Shown piece after piece: positions 27,873 through 34,784 of a stretch of 45,411 nucleotides of DNA; position 1 is the stretch's first letter, and the number at the start of each line of letters is the position of its first letter. Under the pieces are notes generated by a model. The model had not been told where the DNA came from. It was given only the letters and a program-made list of their open reading frames with translations, and did not search any database. The position numbers were made by a program, and so were the translations under genes. This DNA is from Motilimonas pumila (GTDB taxonomy: Bacteria; Pseudomonadota; Gammaproteobacteria; Enterobacterales; CBDFNC01): positions 1 through 45,411 of the forward strand of contig NZ_QZCH01000030.1 of NCBI RefSeq assembly GCF_003596335.1. The letters run 5' to 3'.

Positions 27873-28658
27873 CTATTCGGCTAAGTATTGGTCTAGCTCT
27901 TTTTGAGCTTCTTGTGCTAAATCTTGCAGTTTTTTGTTCTCAGCTTTTAGTGTATCAGTTTCTGCTTGCAAGGCTTTTAACTTGCTTTTTACCTCAAGTA
28001 GCTCCGCTGTTTTCTCTTTAATGGTATCTCTTGCTTTTCCTAACTTTTCTTTACTGGTGCTCTTCTCGTAACTGTTTCTCTTTTCTAGTTGCTGTGTAAC
28101 AAGTTCAGCTTTAGCCATCAGCATGTCATCAGCAAAAAAAGTGGATAGGAAATTGCAGTTGACTGACCTGCCATAGTCTTTTTCTTTCAATACACGAGCT
28201 AACTGTTTTTGAAGGTGTTTTATTTCCTGAGCATTAAGTAACAGCTCTTCAATTATGCCACTGAAACTGGAATTACCATCCTTTGCTAGCATTTCAAGCT
28301 GATTCCTGGCAGCTGAGGATATGGTATATGAACCCTCGGAAAATTTTTGAGTTCGTTTATTCTTATCTCGCTTATCCCAAGATTGCCATGCAGCTTTGAG
28401 ATTTCTGCATCGTTCTCTTGTGTCGGCATTCTCATCCCACGTTATCGCTTCAGTCAAAAAAGAGGTTACATAATTACTAGCCCACCCACTAAAAGGGGTA
28501 TTCGAGTACCAACCTTTCTGACTAATGTAGCCTCGCAACCATTCTGCTTGTCTTGGTTCTTGTGGCGTTATCCAACTAAGTCTTTTTTCCATTTTAGGGT
28601 TGGCACTATGCACTGATTTTACCTTGAAGTTTCTAGCTTGCTTAAGGCATATTCTCAT
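27873..28658 (-). CDS. Unknown protein: RHH-like segment and C-terminal coiled coil
   Basis: 261 aa. Residues of about 110-145 (YTISSAARNQLEMLAKDGNSSFSG and IIEELL) resemble a ribbon-helix-helix dimerisation/DNA-binding segment. From about residue 190 to the end the chain is strongly charged with heptad character (KEKTAELLEVKSKLKALQ and later QEAQKELDQYL), a coiled coil. The N-terminal 100 residues are Trp-rich (WITPQEPRQAEWLRGYISQKGW). The general plan resembles plasmid-borne KfrA-type DNA-binding proteins, though I see no direct match. ATG 28658 is preceded by AAGGAGCG, slightly close. It is divergent from the winged-helix gene at 28798, sharing a 139-base AT-rich promoter region. Confidence 0.55.
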   Translation of the reverse strand: MRICLKQARNFKVKSVHSANPKMEKRLSWITPQEPRQAEWLRGYISQKGWYSNTPFSGWASNYVTSFLTEAITWDENADTRERCRNLKAAWQSWDKRDKNKRTQKFSEGSYTISSAARNQLEMLAKDGNSSFSGIIEELLLNAQEIKHLQKQLARVLKEKDYGRSVNCNFLSTFFADDMLMAKAELVTQQLEKRNSYEKSTSKEKLGKARDTIKEKTAELLEVKSKLKALQAETDTLKAENKKLQDLAQEAQKELDQYLAE

Positions 28659-28797
28659 CGCTCCTTGAATCAGTCTAGTGGTTAGTTCACATATTTAAAC
28701 AGATAAGCAAACAACTTATATAACGTGTTTTTGTACGTGTTAATATTCTTTATATACAGACTGTTTTTAAGTTGGTTATCCGTGTTGGAGTCAAGTT

Positions 28798-30249
28798 TTG
28801 CCTAAAGAATTATCCCCAGAATCAATCTATCTGTTGGTCACTTTGTTACGCCGATTCAGACAGGACTCGCACTTCGAAATTAAGGTTGAAGACATCGTGA
28901 CGGAGCATTATTCGACGAGGAATACAGTCAATAATCTCTTAAAAAAACTTGAATCTGAAGGGTGTTTAGAAACAGAGAAAACGAGAAATTATCGAGGTAA
29001 AGGTAGAGGACCAACTCGCTACCGCTTCACTGTAAAAATGGAAAAGGTTATTGAGTCGACGCCATTGTTAAAGAAGTTCTGTGAGGCAAATGTCCATACT
29101 ATGGCACGAATTATTGATGCCGACGGCAGTGGTTGTGGTGACGCTTTAAAAGGTGGATTTAGAAGTTCTAACAAATTGTTTTTGCTGATACTCGTTCTTC
29201 ACTCTGATGAAATGGGGGTTGTGTCTAACTTAGGTACAGCAGAGATATCCAGATTAATGGGAGGCATAAGTAAGGATAGATTCAAGTCTCAGTTGGCTAC
29301 GATGGTTGATAATGGGCTTGTCAGAGCATATGTTCCTGGGGTTACAGGGGCTGAACTATTTGGCAAGGTTAAAGCAAAGTACTACCTAAATGTATACCAC
29401 CCCCTTCTAACGGGATGCTACCCAAATGCTTCTCGGCTTACTTTCTACGTAAATGGTATCACGTGGGGGAACATGTCTACCGAGGCAGACGCACTTTTTG
29501 GGACAAGACCGTCCAAAGGAGCAAGTTGGCCCCAGATAATTGCTAGGTATTGCCAGTACCTGGATATGAAGAATATCTATCCGTTTCTCAAGCGCAAGTC
29601 GCTTGCCAGCCAGTATCAACTTAAGTTGTTTGAACTCGCGTCTGTGATGCTAAGTGAAAACATGCACACCTTGGCTGAAGAATCGACCTTACTTAGGGTC
29701 ATTGATTTGGTTTCACCCAACGTGTTCCTGGGTAAAACAAAAGCAGCTTCGCTTATGGACACGACTTTGAAGCTGGTGGCTGCTATTGATGCTCCCGAGG
29801 GAATTTCAGCTTTAAAAGATGAGTACTCTGTTTTTGATTACATTAGAAAGCAACTTGTATTAAGCGTTGAAGGCGAAAAAAGAGAGTTTAGCGAAGTGAC
29901 CAATCTATGGTCTGGATATCTTGATTTTGCTTTGCTAACCCTTTCTATTGCACAAGGGATAGCGAAGAGGTATCAAGCTATCCTGACATACTCTTATACC
30001 GAGTTAAGCGTCGATAAAGTCGTTTTGGTACCGGTGTTTACTTACAGGGCCACAGAAAAACGAGAAAAGTACATTGAGTCATTCGAGGTGCTGTTTACGT
30101 CTAATCAATGGTATGGAGAATCTAAACTCACACTTTTAAAAGATCGTTGTGAGGTAAGTCATGAAGGGGCTTCCCCTCACGTTGTTGAGTCTTTTGAAAA
30201 TCATGAGCAATTGAGTAAACGAGTCGACAAATTGCTTTTGCCATGGTGA
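28798..30249 (+). CDS. Unknown protein with N-terminal winged helix
   Basis: 483 aa starting at TTG 28798; the site GGAG eight bases upstream supports this rare start, and the first in-frame ATG would remove the whole HTH. Residues of about 8-75 form a MarR/GntR-like winged helix: IVTEHYSTRNTVNNLLKKLE, then a wing with KTRNYRGKGRGPTRYRFT. A second HTH-like stretch occurs around 150-180 (TAEISRLMGGISKDRFKSQL). The rest is helical and unrecognised. It is divergent from the coiled-coil gene; together they may form a regulatory or maintenance pair for the island. Confidence 0.55.
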   Translation: MPKELSPESIYLLVTLLRRFRQDSHFEIKVEDIVTEHYSTRNTVNNLLKKLESEGCLETEKTRNYRGKGRGPTRYRFTVKMEKVIESTPLLKKFCEANVHTMARIIDADGSGCGDALKGGFRSSNKLFLLILVLHSDEMGVVSNLGTAEISRLMGGISKDRFKSQLATMVDNGLVRAYVPGVTGAELFGKVKAKYYLNVYHPLLTGCYPNASRLTFYVNGITWGNMSTEADALFGTRPSKGASWPQIIARYCQYLDMKNIYPFLKRKSLASQYQLKLFELASVMLSENMHTLAEESTLLRVIDLVSPNVFLGKTKAASLMDTTLKLVAAIDAPEGISALKDEYSVFDYIRKQLVLSVEGEKREFSEVTNLWSGYLDFALLTLSIAQGIAKRYQAILTYSYTELSVDKVVLVPVFTYRATEKREKYIESFEVLFTSNQWYGESKLTLLKDRCEVSHEGASPHVVESFENHEQLSKRVDKLLLPW

Positions 30250-30391
30250 GTTTTTATCAGAGTGACCTATGATCCCTGAATGCTCCTATTTCAAGGGGAT
30301 TTTGACAAGCAGTACATTGATATCGAACTCTGATCTAACTACCTCAATGTCGGTTTGTTAATACTAGTGTCTATATATCAATAACTAATCA

Positions 30392-30414
30392 CTAGTAAGC
30401 AACAAGCTTACTAG
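30392..30414. repeat. Perfect 9-bp palindrome upstream of the Gp2-like gene
   Basis: CTAGTAAGC AACAA GCTTACTAG, 87 bases upstream of the start at 30501. No T-run follows. It is placed as an operator or replication-associated site would be. Confidence 0.6.
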
Positions 30415-30447
30415 GTGAAATACTTCCTTATCGAACAGTAGGTCAGA

Positions 30448-30500
30448 GTTAAAAAATACAGTGATCACTTCTTCTATGGAAACTAACCATAGGAAGAAGA
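30448..30500 (+). promoter_or_regulatory. Shared box and hairpin leader of the Gp2-like gene
   Basis: GTTAAAAAATAC at 30448-30459 is identical to a box at 32864-32875 in front of the second AlpA gene; both start 53 bases before the start codon. Between box and ATG, CTTCTTCTATGG (30468-30479) pairs with CCATAGGAAGAAG (30487-30499) with one bulge. This places the Shine-Dalgarno AGGAAGAAG in a long stem. Confidence 0.6.
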
Positions 30501-31172
30501 ATGATGAATAACCTATACAATTCAACAAACAATAAATCATTAACATTCAATGGACTAGAGGTATTGTCGAATCTTACGCTAAGCGAAGCCTATCTCAGTT
30601 CAATCTACAATTTAATGGATCGAGCAATGGCCGAACAGGCTCGTACAACGGTACTTCGCTTTGACTTGCACCTTCCCAATTTACAGACCTATCTAGAAGA
30701 GCCTACACAAGAGTATAGTTCTAACGTTATTACTCGGTTTATTGAGTCTTTCAAAGCACAAGTTCGAGCAGGCATTGCCAAAAAAGAACGTGAAGGTAAA
30801 AGAGTACACCCGTGTACTATTAGGTACGTTTGGGCAAAAGAAATGAATGCGGCTACGCAACCTCACTATCACGTAGCCCTGATTCTAAATAAAGATGCTT
30901 ATTTTGGCTTTGGTGATTACCGAGAGCTACGAAATAACCTTGCTGGAAAGCTCTACAGAGCTTGGGCTAGTGCATTAATGTATGAGAACCCTGAAGACGT
31001 TGTGTCTTTAATCCACATCCCTTCTGATACTCCTTATTACCATTTGGACAGGAATTCATCGGATTACCTCCAGCAGTGCAATGATGTCTTTCGACGACTG
31101 AGTTATTTGGCAAAGTATGAAACAAAACAGTATGGGAGCAGAAGTAAAAATTTTTCATGTAGCCGAGTATAG
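30501..31172 (+). CDS. Inovirus Gp2/YagK-YfjJ-like replication protein
   Basis: 223 aa. The core PHYHVALILNKDAYFGFGDY contains an H-x-H (HYH) metal-binding motif like the HUH of rolling-circle initiator proteins. Upstream are RFDLHLPN and FIESFKAQVRAG, and CTIRYVWAKEMN precedes the motif; the late RRLSYLAKYETKQYG carries the candidate nicking tyrosine. This combination fits the inovirus-type Gp2 / YagK/YfjJ C-terminal domain family, common on phage satellites and P4-like islands next to AlpA. The role is likely initiation of island replication or relaxase-like nicking. It has a hairpin leader, and an 11-bp hairpin at 31233-31256 follows. Confidence 0.75.
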   Translation: MMNNLYNSTNNKSLTFNGLEVLSNLTLSEAYLSSIYNLMDRAMAEQARTTVLRFDLHLPNLQTYLEEPTQEYSSNVITRFIESFKAQVRAGIAKKEREGKRVHPCTIRYVWAKEMNAATQPHYHVALILNKDAYFGFGDYRELRNNLAGKLYRAWASALMYENPEDVVSLIHIPSDTPYYHLDRNSSDYLQQCNDVFRRLSYLAKYETKQYGSRSKNFSCSRV

Positions 31173-31232
31173 AGGTTGCATGTAGGGACAGGACCGTATT
31201 TGTGATTCACTAATAGTGGCAATCATCTTGAT

Positions 31233-31256
31233 AGAGCTTGGGACTTCCCAAGCTCT
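31233..31256 (+). terminator. Strong hairpin after the Gp2-like gene
   Basis: AGAGCTTGGGA CT TCCCAAGCTCT forms an 11-bp stem. It lacks a T-run, so termination would be weak; an mRNA end-stabilising role is also possible. Confidence 0.55.
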
Positions 31257-31378
31257 CTATGCCGTGTTGAAAAATCATGCCAATTTGTTCTCTATCTTAT
31301 GAGACCTAGTGATTCTTGGTGATGCGTGATATCTGGGCCTTCAAGAGAGTCAATTGTTTAATTATAAGGGTAAGCAAG

Positions 31379-31639
31379 ATGAGATTAATTCGCCTAAAAG
31401 AAGTCTTACACAAAACAGGCCTAAGCAAAGCTACGTTGTATCGCTTGATTCAGTCAGGTGACTTTCCTGCGAGTGTTTCCATTGCAAATAGAGCCGTGGC
31501 TTGGGAAGAGTCGTTAGTTGATGAGTGGCTGATAAAAAAAGTGAGTGAGCACAATTACAAAAGAGAGCAGATGGAAATGAGGAACAGCCCCAACTACGTT
31601 GAGCCTAGACAACGTTACAATCCTTTTGCTCGTTGCTAA
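31379..31639 (+). CDS. AlpA-family excisionase-like regulator (copy 1)
   Basis: 86 aa from ATG 31379, preceded by AAGGGTAAGCAAG. MRLIRLKEVLHKTGLSKATL followed by YRLIQSGDFPASVSIANRAVAW and EESLVDEWLIKK is the AlpA / MerR-like winged HTH signature. AlpA proteins activate integrase or excision genes in P4-like prophages. A longer in-frame start upstream adds unrelated residues and is rejected. A C-terminal tail of about 20 residues is not in the second copy at 32917. Confidence 0.88.
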   Translation: MRLIRLKEVLHKTGLSKATLYRLIQSGDFPASVSIANRAVAWEESLVDEWLIKKVSEHNYKREQMEMRNSPNYVEPRQRYNPFARC

Positions 31640-31774
31640 CAACTAAAAATAGAGTGAAGAACAATACTTTCGCTCTTGTATTGGAGATTGCGACCAAAAC
31701 GTCTTTTTCTTTAATAATATACGTTTCAAACTAGGTTGTTTCGTTGTTGTATTATGTTGTCGATTAACAGGCAT

Positions 31775-31809
31775 AAAAAATCCTTACTACCCATTGTAGA
31801 GCAGTAAGG
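31775..31809 (-). terminator. Terminator of the radC-DUF2787 unit
   Basis: On the minus strand CCTTACT, a 14-base loop and AGTAAGG are followed by ATTTTTT, 19 bases past the DUF2787 stop. Confidence 0.7.
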
Positions 31810-31827
31810 GGTATGGTTAGACGCTTG

Positions 31828-32274
31828 TTAGCGAGAAAGTTTCTTTAGAACAGTAAGGGTGAGCTGATTGAAAGCTTTTTTACGGAGTAATCGCACAAAG
31901 GCTTTGTCCCATGATTTAAACAGCTCGATCACTTCAGGCCTATTCAAGTCACATTGCTCGATATCTGGCTGATAAAACCAACCTTGTTTCAAATTGAAGT
32001 AAAGTTGCACCTCCATTTGCGAGCTTGCGGCTTCTGGGTATGCAAAGCACGCCATGATAGCTATGTGCCAAGGACTATCCTGTGTTTCTCTAGCTAAGTG
32101 AACTTCAACCGGGAGTGAACCCTTACCAGTTTGGTTGTACTGTGTATCTCTAAAGTTCAGTGCTATTCGTTTGGCGTCTCTGGGTATGTTGCAAAGCTCA
32201 AGGGATGTACTCAAACTAACCAAAAGTTCATTTGATAATGGCAATATGCTATCTCTCAAGATTGGTAGATTCAT
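31828..32274 (-). CDS. DUF2787 family protein
   Basis: 148 aa. Family-like segments: [43 protein letters not shown] and [20 protein letters not shown]2787 proteins recur in Vibrio and Shewanella islands beside radC. The start ATG 32274 overlaps the radC stop in an ATGA, indicating translational coupling. Function unknown. Confidence 0.78.
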   Translation of the reverse strand: MNLPILRDSILPLSNELLVSLSTSLELCNIPRDAKRIALNFRDTQYNQTGKGSLPVEVHLARETQDSPWHIAIMACFAYPEAASSQMEVQLYFNLKQGWFYQPDIEQCDLNRPEVIELFKSWDKAFVRLLRKKAFNQLTLTVLKKLSR

Positions 32275-32750
32275 ATTAGTCCCCTTTCCGCAAACGACAC
32301 ACATGATTCACCAACGATGAAATGGTCGAGCACTCGAACATCGACTAGAGCAAGAGCATCCTTTAAACGTGAAGTAATTCGTCTATCTGCCTGAGATGGT
32401 TCCGATACCCCTGAAGGGTGGTTGTGAGCGAAAATTACAGCAGCTGCATTCGTCTTTAGTGTGAGCTTAACAACTTCCCGTGGATAGACACTGGCAGAGT
32501 CTATCGTGCCAAAAAACAGTTCTTTAAACTCAATAAGTCGATGCTGATTATCTAGCATCAAGACAGCAAATACCTCTCTTTCATAGTTCCCCAGTTTGTA
32601 GGTTAAAAATTCCTTTGTCGCTTCTGGACTAGAAAACACATCGCCCCTCAGATACTTGTTAGCAATGATCTCTGCTGCTTGTTCTAGTACCTGGTGGTCG
32701 GATAATTGACTCGTTGTCGGGTAATCTGTCGATAAATTTTCTATTTGCAT
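32271..32750 (-). CDS. radC: RadC-family JAB/MPN domain protein
   Basis: 159 aa. The metalloprotease-like JAMM motif is visible as E ([11 protein letters not shown] upstream) with [14 protein letters not shown], followed by [14 protein letters not shown]. It is the short form lacking the helix-hairpin-helix N-terminal domain of chromosomal RadC, as usual for mobile elements. The former DNA repair role is not supported for this family; anti-restriction-like or recombination roles have been suggested. Ribosome site AGGAGAG precedes ATG 32750. It shares an operon with DUF2787. Confidence 0.88.
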   Translation of the reverse strand: MQIENLSTDYPTTSQLSDHQVLEQAAEIIANKYLRGDVFSSPEATKEFLTYKLGNYEREVFAVLMLDNQHRLIEFKELFFGTIDSASVYPREVVKLTLKTNAAAVIFAHNHPSGVSEPSQADRRITSRLKDALALVDVRVLDHFIVGESCVSFAERGLI

Positions 32751-32761
32751 AATTCAACTCT

Positions 32762-32793
32762 CCTAGGTGCATCCGTTTGGATATGCACTTAGG
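32762..32793 (-). promoter_or_regulatory. Hairpin adjoining the radC ribosome site
   Basis: CCTAGGTGCATCC GTTT GGATATGCACTTAGG folds into a long stem with one mismatch and a two-base bulge. On the minus strand the 3' arm ends in CCTAGG, overlapping the first bases of the Shine-Dalgarno AGGAGAG, so folding could limit radC translation. Confidence 0.5.
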
Positions 32794-32863
32794 TAATATG
32801 TGCTTGAAAATTTTTTGAATTGAATCTTGGATCGTCGGCTTGAGAACTAGTGAGACGTCTTGG

Positions 32864-32916
32864 GTTAAAAAATACGCATCGGACTCCTTTTATGGATGAA
32901 TAAAGGAGATACCGAC
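32864..32916 (+). promoter_or_regulatory. Shared box and SD-masking hairpin of the second alpA
   Basis: GTTAAAAAATAC (32864-32875) starts 53 bases before the ATG, exactly as in front of the Gp2-like gene. CTCCTTT (32884-32890) and AAAGGAG (32902-32908) form a perfect 7-bp inverted repeat; the right arm is the Shine-Dalgarno. Confidence 0.6.
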
Positions 32917-33108
32917 ATGAGATTTCTAAAACTAAAAGAAGTAATGCAAAAGACAGCCCTTAGCCGCTCTACGATTTATCGTAAGATGAATAATGACGAG
33001 TTTCCTAAGTCCATCTGTTTAGGGGATAGAGCTGTGGCTTGGCTGGAGAGCGAGGTTGATGAATGGATGGGAACAGTTCTACAAAACAGGAACATAGATC
33101 TTAGTTAG
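32917..33108 (+). CDS. AlpA-family regulator (copy 2)
   Basis: 63 aa from ATG 32917, with AAAGGAG eight bases upstream. MRFLKLKEVMQKTALSRST, IYRKMNNDEFPKSICLGDR and AVAWLESEVDEWM cover the whole AlpA HTH and wing. It ends shortly after, unlike the longer copy at 31379. An in-frame start at 32896 lies inside the ribosome-site hairpin and is rejected. It lies directly before the defence operon and may control it or the integrase. Confidence 0.88.
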   Translation: MRFLKLKEVMQKTALSRSTIYRKMNNDEFPKSICLGDRAVAWLESEVDEWMGTVLQNRNIDLS

Positions 33109-33305
33109 TCGATTGAAAACTAAATTTTGGCTAGAGGTGAACTTATTGCGAGATCAAGGGGAATATCACAACTTATTTATAATCAATAGCCTAGCTTCTC
33201 GATTATATCGGCTTTATTCGTTATTATGCTTTAGTGTGTATATGTGACATGTAGTGGATTATGTTGGGTCAATAGTTCACGGTTTATTGAGAGTTATTGT
33301 CAATT

Positions 33306-34784
33306 ATGAAGCTGTTGTCGTTACCTCCAGTGGCTGGGCCATTTGTCCAGAGTCTTAGAAGTATTGGATATTCAATGGAATCTGCGGTTGCTGATTTAAT
33401 TGATAACTCTATATCCGCAAGGGCAGGATCTGTCGAAATATTTACAGAATGGCGCAATGCCGATCCAGTACTTGCTATCATAGATGATGGCTATGGTATG
33501 ACGCCAACGGAAGTACAGAAAGCTATGCAGCTTGGTACTATTGGTCCTGACAATGAGCGATCTGAAAATGACCTTGGTCGATTTGGAATGGGGCTTAAAA
33601 CGGCATCATTTTCTCAATGCAAGAAGCTTACACTTATCAGTAGGGCAGACAGCAATGATGATTGGTACGGAATACGATGGGATCTTGATTTAGTTGAGAG
33701 AGAAAACCAGTGGTTAGCGCAAATTATTAAGCCCGCTGAATGTGAGTTGTACCTGAAAGATGTTGGATTCGAATATTCAAAAGGTACTGCAGTTATATGG
33801 AATACTTTTGATAGAGCTTTAGACCTAACTGCTGCCAGTGCTGAGCGAGCTTATGATAGGCGCGTTAGCGCTCTAGTTGATCATCTTGCACTTACTTTTC
33901 ATCGATTTATAAGAGGTAGGGAGGGTACAAAGAAACTTACTCTGCGTCTTAATAAACGGCTTATTAAGGGGATGGATCCGTTCGCAACCCGGCCTGAAAC
34001 TAGCAGACAAGCATCGACTTTATTGTCTGATGAGACTCTGAGGTTGGGTCATTGCTCTATCAAGATAAAAGCCTACCTATTACCGCACCCATCTAGCATG
34101 ACTCACTCATTTGCTCAAAGAGTATCTCTTAACGGTGAACATCATGCTGGGCAAGGCTTATATATTTATCGTGCGGGAAGGCTAATATCTTCCGGGAGCT
34201 GGTATCGGCTTGCTAGAGCATCTGAAGCTAACAAGTTAGCTCGAGTTCAAGTGGATTTTGATAACAATGCTGATCATTTATGGCGTATTGACGTTCGGAA
34301 GTCTCGAGTAGATTTACCGGCTTCACTTCGTGAGCAGCTTAGAAGAGTCATAATTCAGTGTTCAAAGAAGTCATCAACTACGTTCACTCGCCGGGCAAAG
34401 ATGCCATCGTTAGATATAGAGCCAGTTTGGCAGCGGGTTTACGATAGAGATAAAGAACAAGTTCATTACGTTCTTAACCGCAGTCATTCTGCGCTTGCTG
34501 TAATGCTACAGTCAATTACTTGCGGTCAAACAAGGTCTGCTTTAGTAAGCATTATCGAGACTGCGCTGCCTTTAGCACTGATAAAAAATGATGTGTCCGC
34601 GACAAATATAAAACTAGATCAAGACTCAGAAGATTTGTTTGGTCAAGGTCAGAAATTGGCTGAAAGTCTATTCAAAGCCGGAATCGATCTTGAAATTATC
34701 TTTAATGCGTTAGTTCACGACAGCAATATTGGCCTTACTAGAGAGCAGGCCGAGAAAATTATAAATAAGATAGAGGTTAGGTAA
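33306..34784 (+). CDS. MORC/paraMORC-type GHKL ATPase of a restriction-modification system
   Basis: 492 aa from ATG 33306 (TTG 33297 is possible). The Bergerat fold has motif N SAVADLIDNSISARAG, motif I DDGYGM and motif II DLGRFGMGLKTASFSQC. The residue four before the motif-N Asn, usually the catalytic Glu, is Asp here. A second half of about 300 residues, with the S5-like fold, includes RVQVDFDNNADHLWRIDVRKSRVDLP. GHKL ATPases of this group are predicted to remodel DNA together with SF2 helicase-like and nuclease partners (Iyer, Abhiman and Aravind, on MutL homologues in restriction-modification systems and the origin of MORC). The stop overlaps the next start as TAATG. Confidence 0.82.
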   Translation: MKLLSLPPVAGPFVQSLRSIGYSMESAVADLIDNSISARAGSVEIFTEWRNADPVLAIIDDGYGMTPTEVQKAMQLGTIGPDNERSENDLGRFGMGLKTASFSQCKKLTLISRADSNDDWYGIRWDLDLVERENQWLAQIIKPAECELYLKDVGFEYSKGTAVIWNTFDRALDLTAASAERAYDRRVSALVDHLALTFHRFIRGREGTKKLTLRLNKRLIKGMDPFATRPETSRQASTLLSDETLRLGHCSIKIKAYLLPHPSSMTHSFAQRVSLNGEHHAGQGLYIYRAGRLISSGSWYRLARASEANKLARVQVDFDNNADHLWRIDVRKSRVDLPASLREQLRRVIIQCSKKSSTTFTRRAKMPSLDIEPVWQRVYDRDKEQVHYVLNRSHSALAVMLQSITCGQTRSALVSIIETALPLALIKNDVSATNIKLDQDSEDLFGQGQKLAESLFKAGIDLEIIFNALVHDSNIGLTREQAEKIINKIEVR

